Of a stretch of 64,000 nucleotides of DNA, positions 25,528 to 33,029 are shown piece after piece. The notes under the pieces are model-generated. The model was not told where the DNA came from. It saw only the letters and a list, made by a program, of their open reading frames with translations, and did no database searches. The number at the start of each line of letters is the position of its first letter. Within the stretch, counting starts at the first letter, position 1. Source of the stretch: Pollutimonas sp036675275 (GTDB taxonomy: Bacteria; Pseudomonadota; Gammaproteobacteria; Burkholderiales; Burkholderiaceae_B); contig JAKFFG010000032.1 of NCBI GenBank assembly GCA_036675275.1, forward strand, positions 1 through 64,000, in the 5' to 3' direction. The translations under genes were made by a program, and so were the position numbers.

Positions 25528-25535
25528 CCAATTGG
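25528..25535. promoter_or_regulatory. Palindrome CCAATTGG in the lysR/UGSC-operon divergent promoter
   Basis: An 8-bp perfect palindrome lies centrally in the AT-rich spacer 25437-25590 between the divergent regulator and operon. LysR proteins bind T-N11-A dyads in such spacers; TTGACT on the minus strand (25521-25516) may be a -35 for the regulator. Position is the main support. Confidence 0.3.
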
Positions 25536-25590
25536 CAATAATGAACGGCGTCCTTATGATGGACTCATCTTTTTAGGGCAGGAGTACAAA

Positions 25591-26703
25591 ATGATGGGTA
25601 CAGCAACACAGGACAGACAGGACAGTTTGGTCGATGCTGACGTCGACTTGGTGGAGTACTACTACGAAAAGGGTTTTAGCGACGGTTTGCCCGTCGTTCC
25701 ACCTACGCAGGAAAAAGTTGATGAAGTCGTGCAGGCGCTTGGCGGAGACCCCGAGCACGTAGAGTGCAAGGTAGCGCCCCGCTGGGGCGAATTGACCCGC
25801 GAAGTGCTGGCGATCAACATGGTCATGGCAGGCTGCAAGGCCTCCTACGCACCGGTCGTACGGGCTGCCATACTGGCGCTGACAGATGCTGCCTTCAACC
25901 TGAACGGTGTCCAGGCAACGACGCATGTCGCATCTCCGCTGATCGTCGTGAATGGACCAATTGCACGCGAACTGGGCATGAACGGCGGGGCAAACGCATT
26001 TGGGTCGGGTAATCGCGCCAACGCGACGATAGGACGCGCAGTGCGCTTGATCATGTTGAATGTAGGCGGCGCGTGGCCGGGAGACCTGGACAAAAGCACA
26101 TTGGGCCATCCCGGCAAATACACATACTGCGTGGCAGAGAACGAAGCGCAGAGCCCTTTTGCTCCCCATCACGTGGAGCACGGCTACAAACCCGCCGAAT
26201 CCACGGTGTTTGCGATCGCCGCCGAGGCGCCCCACAGCGTCACCAACCACGTGTCGAATGACCCGGAAGGAATCCTGGATACCATCTGTTCGGCAATGAG
26301 CACCATCGCCTCGAACTCGGCTGTACTGGGCGGGCATATGGCAGTCGTGCTAGGGCTCGAGCATGCAAAAACCATTGCTCAGCACGGCTGGAGCCGCGCC
26401 GACATCCGCAACTATATCTTCATGAACCATGGCAATCGCTTTATCGATCTGGCCTACGGTCATCGGTACGGAAAGGTATACAACCGCAACCTTCCCAAAT
26501 GGTACAAGCGCGAAGACGACACGCGGATTCCCATCATTCATAGCCCCGACAACATCCATCTGTTTGTGATGGGCGGGGAAGCGGGCCGATTCTCAGCGGT
26601 CATTCCGGGATGGGGCCATATGAGCACACCCGTGCTCAAACCGATTGACCTTGACACCGTCGCCGCGGGCCCGGACTGCTCCAGCGGCACGTGCGCACTT
26701 TGA
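25591..26703 (+). CDS. Conserved protein of unknown function, partner of UGSC-family protein
   Basis: A 370-residue soluble protein. It begins with an acidic stretch, then YYEKGFSDGLPVVPPTQEKV, a motif I associate with proteins encoded next to UGSC-family genes. Gly/Asn-rich segments (MNGGANAFGSGNRANATIG) may bind a ligand. The C-terminus has two cysteines, Cys363 and Cys368, in PDCSSGTCAL, which could act with the cysteines of the next protein. A GGCAGGAG site precedes the ATG. It heads a LysR-linked operon with a UGSC protein, a CoA-transferase and a Bug receptor. I cannot assign a reaction. Confidence 0.7.
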   Translation: MMGTATQDRQDSLVDADVDLVEYYYEKGFSDGLPVVPPTQEKVDEVVQALGGDPEHVECKVAPRWGELTREVLAINMVMAGCKASYAPVVRAAILALTDAAFNLNGVQATTHVASPLIVVNGPIARELGMNGGANAFGSGNRANATIGRAVRLIMLNVGGAWPGDLDKSTLGHPGKYTYCVAENEAQSPFAPHHVEHGYKPAESTVFAIAAEAPHSVTNHVSNDPEGILDTICSAMSTIASNSAVLGGHMAVVLGLEHAKTIAQHGWSRADIRNYIFMNHGNRFIDLAYGHRYGKVYNRNLPKWYKREDDTRIPIIHSPDNIHLFVMGGEAGRFSAVIPGWGHMSTPVLKPIDLDTVAAGPDCSSGTCAL

Positions 26704-26720
26704 ATCATAAGGATATTGCC

Positions 26721-27317
26721 ATGTTGATGAAAGCAGAAAACGGACAGGTTCGCGTCTTCGATCCTCGCGGTGTCATTCGTTCCGTAGCCGTGCCCACTGC
26801 CAGGCGGCGTGAACAGCTTGATGGCTTGAGGCTGGGTGTCCTAGACAATTCCAAGTGGAACGCCAACAAGATTTTGCGCGGCGCCATTGAGGCCTTGAGC
26901 AAAGAAATTGATTTCAAGGCTGTCAATTATTACGTCAAGCACAGTTTCTCCAAGGACGCCGCGCCTGAGCTGATTGAAAAAATCATCGAAGAGAACGACA
27001 TCGTACTGACGGCAATCGGCGACTGTGGATCGTGCACGTCCGGGTGCCTGCGTGATGCCATTGCGCTGGAAAAGCAAGGGATCCCGACGGCGGTCATCGT
27101 GACGACCGAGTTCGTAAAGGAAACGGTACTGACACGGCAAGCGCTGGGCATGCTGGACCTGGAGCCGATCATTATTTCCCACCCCGTCAGCTCGATCACC
27201 ATGGAAGAAGTTGGGCAGCGCGTGGCGCAGATCCTGACCCAGGCCCAGGCCGTCTGGAAAGGAACGCAAGACGGTGCTGCAGAGAAGTATCTCGAGAACC
27301 GCAGCACGCCGGATTGA
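26721..27317 (+). CDS. UGSC family protein (cysteine form of a selenoprotein family)
   Basis: A 198-residue protein with the motif GDCGSCTSGCLRDA at about 101-113, where Cys102 replaces the selenocysteine of the UGSC motif, paired with Cys105 and a further Cys109. The N-terminal segment RVFDPRG and the strand IVLTAIGDCGSC suggest a flavodoxin- or thioredoxin-like alpha/beta fold. ATG 26721 has AAGGA twelve bases upstream and starts 17 bp after the partner gene stops. The redox-active cysteine pair suggests thiol chemistry on the operon's substrate; this is inference. Confidence 0.75.
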   Translation: MLMKAENGQVRVFDPRGVIRSVAVPTARRREQLDGLRLGVLDNSKWNANKILRGAIEALSKEIDFKAVNYYVKHSFSKDAAPELIEKIIEENDIVLTAIGDCGSCTSGCLRDAIALEKQGIPTAVIVTTEFVKETVLTRQALGMLDLEPIIISHPVSSITMEEVGQRVAQILTQAQAVWKGTQDGAAEKYLENRSTPD

Positions 27318-27417
27318 TCCAATTATTCGGTGTTCGCGGCCAGTTCGCAGCAGGCTTACCTTCGCGAATACCCATCGCAGTCAGCAACATTTTTTCCTTC
27401 ACGAAAAGGGTAAGCGT

Positions 27418-28644
27418 ATGAGCTCGCTGTCGGGGTTACGAGTGCTGGATCTCTCGCGGGTGCTGGCCGGTCCCTGGTGTGCACAGACACTTGCCGATCT
27501 TGGCGCGGATGTCATCAAAGTCGAACGGCTCGGCACGGGGGACGACACCCGCGCATGGGGACCGCCCTGGCGCGAAGCGGCCCCGGGCGGCGAACGGGAT
27601 TCGGCCTATTTTCTCAGCGCAAACCGTAACAAGAAGTCGGTCGCGATCGATTTTTCGACAACGGAGGGTGCGGCACTGCTGCGAGACATGGCTACCCAAA
27701 GCGATGTACTGATCGAGAACTTCAAGGTCGGCACTCTAAATCGATATGGATTGTCCTATGAGGAGCTGGCGATTCTAAATCCGCGCCTTGTTTATTGCTC
27801 CATTACGGGCTTCGGCCAGGAGGGGCCGTATGCCCGGCGCGCGGGCTACGACTTTCTGATTCAGGGCATGGGCGGTCTGATGAGCATTACCGGGGTTCCC
27901 GATGGACTACCAGGCGCGGGCCCCCAAAAAGTTGGCGTTGCCATGACGGATCTTCTGACTGGCATGTACGCAGCGACCGGCATACTCGCCGCAGTGATGG
28001 AAAGCCGGGAGACCGGCCTGGGTCAGCATCTGGATATTTCGTTGCTGGATGTTCAGGTTGCCAGCCTGGCAAACCAGGCGATGAACTACCTCGTGGCCGG
28101 GAAGTCGCCTGGCAGACTGGGCAATGCCCATCCGAATATTGTGCCCTACCAGGATTTCCGCACACGCGACGGGTACATGATTCTTGCGGTGGGAAATGAC
28201 GCGCAGTTCAAGCGCTTTTGTCACGCATGCCAGCATCCGGAGTGGGCGGACGATCCCAGGTTCTCGACGAATTCGGCCAGGATAGCGCACCGCGACGCGC
28301 TGATCGCGGATATTGCCGGCGCCATGGCGGGCCACGACACGGCCTACTGGATAGCGCTACTGGAGGACGTAGGCGTGCCTTGCGGGCCGATCAATACCAT
28401 CGAAGAGGCTTTTGCCGACCCGCACGTGGCGCAACGTAATACGCAGATATCCATTGATTCTCCGCAAAAAGGAAATATCCCCACAGTTGCCAACCCCATA
28501 CGCTTATCCAGGACGCCCGTTGAATATCGTTTGGCTCCGCCGGGGCTTGGACAGGATACGCGGCAGGTGCTCAGCGAATTCCTGGGACTGGAGCCGGTGG
28601 AGATTGAAGCATTGATTCAACAACGCGTCGTGGTATGTGCCTGA
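27418..28644 (+). CDS. Class III CoA-transferase (CaiB/BaiF family)
   Basis: A 408-residue CoA-transferase starting MSSLSGLRVLDLSRVLAGPW, with the family blocks LGADVIKVER and ENFKVG, and the catalytic Asp in RRAGYDFLIQGMGG (near residue 150). It moves CoA from succinyl- or another acyl-CoA to a carboxylic acid. The frame is open 48 codons upstream, but only the ATG at 27418 gives the conserved N-terminus. The third gene of the UGSC operon, it suggests the substrate is an acid that is activated to a CoA thioester. Confidence 0.9.
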   Translation: MSSLSGLRVLDLSRVLAGPWCAQTLADLGADVIKVERLGTGDDTRAWGPPWREAAPGGERDSAYFLSANRNKKSVAIDFSTTEGAALLRDMATQSDVLIENFKVGTLNRYGLSYEELAILNPRLVYCSITGFGQEGPYARRAGYDFLIQGMGGLMSITGVPDGLPGAGPQKVGVAMTDLLTGMYAATGILAAVMESRETGLGQHLDISLLDVQVASLANQAMNYLVAGKSPGRLGNAHPNIVPYQDFRTRDGYMILAVGNDAQFKRFCHACQHPEWADDPRFSTNSARIAHRDALIADIAGAMAGHDTAYWIALLEDVGVPCGPINTIEEAFADPHVAQRNTQISIDSPQKGNIPTVANPIRLSRTPVEYRLAPPGLGQDTRQVLSEFLGLEPVEIEALIQQRVVVCA

Positions 28645-28722
28645 TGGATAGTACCTGCGCAAAGCCGACGCACCAAGCGTAGCACCCTACAACAATAGCC
28701 ATATAGGACAGGAGAGAGACAA

Positions 28723-29703
28723 ATGAAAAGAATTAAGCTTGCCGCAGCACTGCTGTTTGGGATAACGATCGCAACGCAGACTGCATCTGCGTGGGCAGCA
28801 GAGGCCTATCCGCAAAAGCCCATCACGATGGTTGTCCCCTTCCCGGCTGGCGGACCGACGGACATCGTGGCCAGGATCGTCGGTCAGAAGTTGTCCGAGG
28901 ACCTGGGCCAGACCGTCGTTATTGACAACAAGCCAGGCGCCAGTAGTGTGATCGGCGCGGGCCAGGTTGCTCGGGCGCCAGCGGACGGGCATACGCTGCT
29001 CCTTAACTATTCCGGCCACGTCATCAATCCATATTTGAAGAGCAATCTGCCGTTCGATCCGATGAAGGATTTCGTGCCCATCGTGGGGCTCGCATCGACG
29101 CCGCAGCTTCTCGTGATATCGCCCAAGATCAAAGCCACATCAATCGAGGACGTCATCAAGCTGGCCAGGGCATCCAAGAATCCCCTGACCTTTGCGTCTT
29201 CCAGCATCGGCGCCCCCAGCCATCTCGCTGGCGAACTATTCAGCCAGTTGACGGGCGTGCAGCTGATGCATGTGCCTTATCGTGGCAGTGCGCCGGCGTT
29301 GACGGATCTGCTGGGCGGACAAGTAGACATGATGTTCGATAGCGCGCCCTCCTCTATCGGATTTGTGCGGGCTGGCAAGCTCAAGGCGCTGGGCGTCACG
29401 TCCGCACATCGATCAGAAGTTGCCCCTGAATTGCCGACAATGGATGAGTCTGGTCTGAAAGGATTCGCCGTCACCACTTGGTATGGCGTCTGGGCGCCTG
29501 CGCATACACCTACCGATGTGGTGGCCAAGCTTAACGACGCGCTTAACAAAGTGCTGTCTGATCCCGGTGTAAGGAAAAAGCTGCTACAGGCGGGCGCCGA
29601 CCCATCGGGAGGCTCACAGAAAAAATTCGCTGCGTTCTGCCAGTCTGAATTCGAGCGCTATGGTGTGATCGTAAAAGCCGCGAATATCAAGCCTCAGGCG
29701 TAA
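28723..29703 (+). CDS. Bug/TctC family tripartite tricarboxylate receptor
   Basis: A 326-residue periplasmic receptor with a signal peptide ending ASAWAAE and the Bug blocks TMVVPFPAGGPTDIVARIVG and DNKPGASSVIGAG. It closes the UGSC/CoA-transferase operon (78 bp after the CoA-transferase) behind a strong GGAGAG site. Orphan Bug receptors bind carboxylates or nicotinate-like compounds; presumably this one captures the operon's substrate. Confidence 0.9.
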   Translation: MKRIKLAAALLFGITIATQTASAWAAEAYPQKPITMVVPFPAGGPTDIVARIVGQKLSEDLGQTVVIDNKPGASSVIGAGQVARAPADGHTLLLNYSGHVINPYLKSNLPFDPMKDFVPIVGLASTPQLLVISPKIKATSIEDVIKLARASKNPLTFASSSIGAPSHLAGELFSQLTGVQLMHVPYRGSAPALTDLLGGQVDMMFDSAPSSIGFVRAGKLKALGVTSAHRSEVAPELPTMDESGLKGFAVTTWYGVWAPAHTPTDVVAKLNDALNKVLSDPGVRKKLLQAGADPSGGSQKKFAAFCQSEFERYGVIVKAANIKPQA

Positions 29704-29720
29704 AACGGAGCCGGTAAAAC

Positions 29721-30145
29721 ATGACTAAGCATGCCAAACTCCTTATCCTGGGATCGGGCCCAGCAGGTTTTAGCGCGGCCATTTATGCGGCGCGCGGTTA
29801 CGCAACAATCAAACTGGCGAGACCGAAGAACTGCCCGTTACCGGCGTATTCATTGTCATCGGACATAAGCCTAATACGAGTCTGTTCGAAGGCAAGCTTG
29901 CGATGTACAACGGATATATGCAGACTCAAGGAGGCCAGCAAGGCTATGTCACCCACACTTCAGTAGCGGGCGTATTTGCTGCCGGCGACGTCCAGGATCA
30001 TGTGTATCGACAGGCTATAACCAGTGCGGGAACAGGTTGTATGGCCGCATTAGATGCCCAGCGTTGGCTGGAAAGCCAGTCTCCTGAAAAAGCTCAGTAT
30101 GAAGGTGAGGAAGAGGGAACGACGTCGCCCTTATGTATTCCGTAG
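29721..30145 (+). pseudogene. trxB: Thioredoxin reductase (trxB) relic with internal deletion
   Basis: The first 26 codons (KLLILGSGPAGFSAAIYAAR) are the FAD-binding start of TrxB. Around 29798 the sequence jumps, in another frame, to the C-terminal part (TEELPVTGVFIVIGHKPNTS, later GVFAAGDVQDHVYRQAI and TSAGTGCMAALDAQRWLES). The redox-active CxxC and the whole NADPH domain, some 180 residues, are gone. It cannot encode a working enzyme; a functional trxB must lie elsewhere. Confidence 0.88.
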
Positions 30146-30289
30146 CAGGACGACGGCTGGACTGTCGTAACGAGAGACGGGTCGCTCTCGGCACAATTTG
30201 AGCATACCGTTGCCGTAACCGCTTCGGGCGTATCCGTGCTGACTTTACGTCCCGACGAACTCGGCATGGTTAGCAGGATGACATCATAG
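30146..30289 (+). pseudogene. map: Methionine aminopeptidase (map) C-terminal relic
   Basis: Immediately after the trxB relic's stop, 47 codons read DDGWTVVTRDGSLSAQFEHT and VAVTASGVSVLTLRPDE, the conserved end of type I methionine aminopeptidase. It includes the last metal-ligand Glu of the QFEHT motif. Everything upstream in the gene is missing. trxB and map are not normally adjacent, so this is DNA joined from two loci. Confidence 0.82.
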
Positions 30290-30356
30290 GCGAGTGACTG
30301 CCAGCGACCATGCAGAGGAATGTTGAGCCCTCAACTGGTACGCTGGACCCAAATCA

Positions 30357-30433
30357 TGGCGCGGCAGGAGGGGCTCGAACCCCCGACCCCGGGCTTAGAA
30401 GGCCCGTGCTCTATCCAGCTGAGCTACTGCCGC
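30357..30433 (-). tRNA. tRNA-Arg (anticodon UCU)
   Basis: The minus strand folds into a full cloverleaf: acceptor GCGGCAG/CTGCCGC, D-arm GCTC..GAGC, anticodon stem CGGGC/GCCCG with loop CTTCTAA, T-arm GGGGG-TTCGAGC-CCCTC, discriminator G and encoded CCA. The anticodon TCT reads AGA/AGG. The gene borders the trxB/map relics, a typical position for island integration and loss. Confidence 0.95.
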
Positions 30434-30637
30434 GTTATCCGCATCGGAGCGCGCATTTTAGCGCGTCGGGCGAGAAAGCGGAAAAACGTCATATATCTGG
30501 TACTTACAGAGCCGAAATGACAATATCTTCTACCCCGCAAGTACCCATTTCGCCACACGCTTACAATAGGTAGCGTAAATGGCGGTTCCTAGTGCTACAG
30601 TTTCCCGCGTATCAATAAGAATCCAAATGAAGCATTT

Positions 30638-31942
30638 ATGACGTATAACCGCAAGTCGCTAAACTACTGTATTCCCGCTATAGCACTCATAGGCGCACTA
30701 TTCAGCTTTTCAGCCAGTGCCGGCATCAGCTACAAGCTGGACCGCCCCCAGGCCCTGCCGGGCGAAACGGTAAACATTACGGGTCTGCTCTTCAATGATA
30801 CCGATACAGCCATCACGTGGCGTGCCCCCAAGCAATTGGTCATTCAGTGGCGCGACCAGGACGGAAAGGCGATTCGCAGCCTGGCGTACCTGTCCCAGGG
30901 CGGCGAACAAGCCAATGTGCCTGTCAATAACTTTGTAAAATTCGCATGGCGGGCCGTAGTGCCCACCGGGGTGCGCGGACTGCAGGCCGTCAATATCGAA
31001 GGCGAAACCACTCTGCTCGCGCTGGACACCAGCCCGCTTGAGAACAGCACCATTTCAGGCACACCCGCCACGGGGCCGGTGGTCGACGCGGGCGCGGCAA
31101 CCGGACTGCAGCGCAACGACCCCGCATTGCCGGAAAACGTCGTGGCAGCCACGGGCGCGTCCGTATCCCAGGGACCTGCCGTTACGTCCACGCAGCAGCT
31201 GTCGACGCCGCCATCGGGATTCGCTCGATTCAGCAGTGCCATTTCGGCCTACGAACCCATTTACTTCGACGTGGGCAACAAAGGCGGACGAAACGCGCGC
31301 TATCAGGTCAGTTTCAAATACCGCCTTTTCACGCCCAACGATCCCAATGACCCCAAGTTCGAAGACCACTTCTATCTTGGCTATACACAGACGGCATTGT
31401 GGGACCTGCATTCCGATTCGAATCCGTTTGTCGACACATCGTTCAAGCCTAGCCTTTTCTGGCAAAAGGACGCCTTGTGGCAGTCGCCCAGCAAAGACAT
31501 TTACCTGGGGCTCGCCAGCGGCGTCCAGCACGAATCGAACGGCAAAGGCGAGGACGATTCGCGTTCACTGAATTATGCTTACATACAGCCAGAGTTCAAC
31601 TACCGTTTCGACGGCGGCAGCACGCTCACTTTTGCCCCGCGTGTAAAAGGATACTTCGCGGTCGGAGATAAAAACTCCGACTATGCCGATTATGCCGGCC
31701 ATGTCGACTGGAAGTTGCGCTGGGCGCAGGATAATGGCCTGGTGTTGTCCGGCCTGTATCGCCAAGGCCACGAGGGCCGCAGTACGAGCCAGATCGAGGC
31801 GGCATGGCCGTTGAAACGCACCTTCCTGAACATGAACGGTTATTTGCACGTGCAGTACTTCAAAGGCTACGGAGAAACGCTGCTGGGCTATAACCATAAA
31901 AGCGAGCCGCAGGTGCGCGTCGGGATTTCACTGGTTCCCTGA
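30638..31942 (+). CDS. pldA: Outer-membrane phospholipase A with N-terminal extension
   Basis: A 434-residue protein with a signal peptide (to about Ala28). The C-terminal 235 residues are an OMPLA barrel: YTQTALWDL block, then catalytic His298-x-Ser300 in GVQHESNG and Asn312, spaced exactly as His142/Ser144/Asn156 of E. coli PldA. The 170 residues before the barrel include a beta-rich segment (30-130) and a Pro/Thr/Ser/Ala-rich linker (about 135-195) that E. coli PldA lacks. The enzyme hydrolyses phospholipids in the outer membrane when asymmetry is disturbed. Confidence 0.9.
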   Translation: MTYNRKSLNYCIPAIALIGALFSFSASAGISYKLDRPQALPGETVNITGLLFNDTDTAITWRAPKQLVIQWRDQDGKAIRSLAYLSQGGEQANVPVNNFVKFAWRAVVPTGVRGLQAVNIEGETTLLALDTSPLENSTISGTPATGPVVDAGAATGLQRNDPALPENVVAATGASVSQGPAVTSTQQLSTPPSGFARFSSAISAYEPIYFDVGNKGGRNARYQVSFKYRLFTPNDPNDPKFEDHFYLGYTQTALWDLHSDSNPFVDTSFKPSLFWQKDALWQSPSKDIYLGLASGVQHESNGKGEDDSRSLNYAYIQPEFNYRFDGGSTLTFAPRVKGYFAVGDKNSDYADYAGHVDWKLRWAQDNGLVLSGLYRQGHEGRSTSQIEAAWPLKRTFLNMNGYLHVQYFKGYGETLLGYNHKSEPQVRVGISLVP

Positions 31943-31947
31943 CGACC

Positions 31948-31969
31948 AGGTCGGCCGACTAAGGCCGCC
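31948..31969. terminator. Hairpin between convergent pldA and lysR genes
   Basis: AGG(T)CGGCC-gactaa-GGCCGCCT forms an eight-pair GC-rich stem with one bulged base in the 30-bp convergent gap. There is no clear T run, so termination is plausible but not certain. Confidence 0.4.
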
Positions 31970-31972
31970 TGT

Positions 31973-32944
31973 TCATCGATTGCGCGGCGCGGCCCTTTGG
32001 ATAGCGCCCGCCGCGTACATCCCACCCTCGCTATCGCAGGCGTGAATCAAAAACTGCCTGAACACGTCCACCAGGCCCGAAGGTTCGCGTGTGACGGGCC
32101 ACAGCAGACCGACGTCCATGGGTGCAAGCGGATCGCTGACCGGAATGGCCATGATTTTCTTTCCTTCCAGCGACCACGGCCTGTACACCAGGTCCGACAG
32201 TATCGATACGCCAAAGCCATAGGCCACCAGGCCGCGCAATGCTTCCAGCGAGCTGGTGCGCATCGCTATGTTGAGCGCCGGGCTTGCGCCACCCCAATGC
32301 CGCGTGGCAGCGGCTTCGGCATCATCCACAGTAAGCAATATATAGGGACAACGCTGAATATCGGCCAGGCTGACGGCGGCCTGCCTGGCGAGGGCATGGT
32401 TGGCTCCGACCCACACGCGGCGGCGCGAACGGACGAGAAGATGGTGCCCGTAGCGTTGGGGCGCGTCGATATTTGAAAGCAGCCCAACGCCCAGGTCTAT
32501 GGTTTCATCAAGCAGCGCTTGTTCCAGCGTAGACCGGTCCATATCGACCAGGTCAATTTCGACTTGAGGGTAACTGCGCTTGAAGCGGCTGAGCAGATCG
32601 GGCAGGAAGTAGCCCAGGACGGTGTACGTTGCCGCCAGGCGTATGGTGCCGGTCGCCGTCTGAGGAAGGAGGCTGGCATGGCGCATGGCGTCATTGACCG
32701 AATCCATGACATGCCGCGCGTGATGAAAAAACACCTGGCCTTCGGCGGTCAATACTACGCCGTGGGGCAGCCGGTCGAACAGGCGCACCTTCAATTGCTT
32801 CTCCAGGCTCTGTACCGCACTGGTAATGGCAGACTGCGACACATGTTCGGAGATGGCGGCAGCGGAAAACTGTCCTGACGTAGCGGCGGCAATGAAGTAT
32901 CTGAACTGCCTTAAAGTGACCTCGTCCTTCATCTGATTTTCCAA
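31973..32944 (-). CDS. LysR family transcriptional regulator
   Basis: A 323-residue LysR protein with the HTH near residues 8-66 (SGQFSAAAISEHVSQSAITS, AVQSLEKQLKVRLFDRLPHG). It is divergent from the giant indolepyruvate oxidoreductase gene (85 bp between starts) and is its likely regulator. An alternative start at Met5 (32932) is possible. The effector domain is complete. Confidence 0.87.
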   Translation of the reverse strand: MENQMKDEVTLRQFRYFIAAATSGQFSAAAISEHVSQSAITSAVQSLEKQLKVRLFDRLPHGVVLTAEGQVFFHHARHVMDSVNDAMRHASLLPQTATGTIRLAATYTVLGYFLPDLLSRFKRSYPQVEIDLVDMDRSTLEQALLDETIDLGVGLLSNIDAPQRYGHHLLVRSRRRVWVGANHALARQAAVSLADIQRCPYILLTVDDAEAAATRHWGGASPALNIAMRTSSLEALRGLVAYGFGVSILSDLVYRPWSLEGKKIMAIPVSDPLAPMDVGLLWPVTREPSGLVDVFRQFLIHACDSEGGMYAAGAIQRAAPRNR

Positions 32945-33029
32945 TATCTGTTAGCTGAAAAATTGATTTTACGATAGCAAATTTAGCCCATACACTTGGC
33001 ATACAGAATATTCCAACAGGAGACAACCA

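Noticed and set aside
30310..30573. Plus-strand open frames across the tRNA-Arg gene
   Set aside because: They read the antisense of a well-folded tRNA and have no protein similarity.
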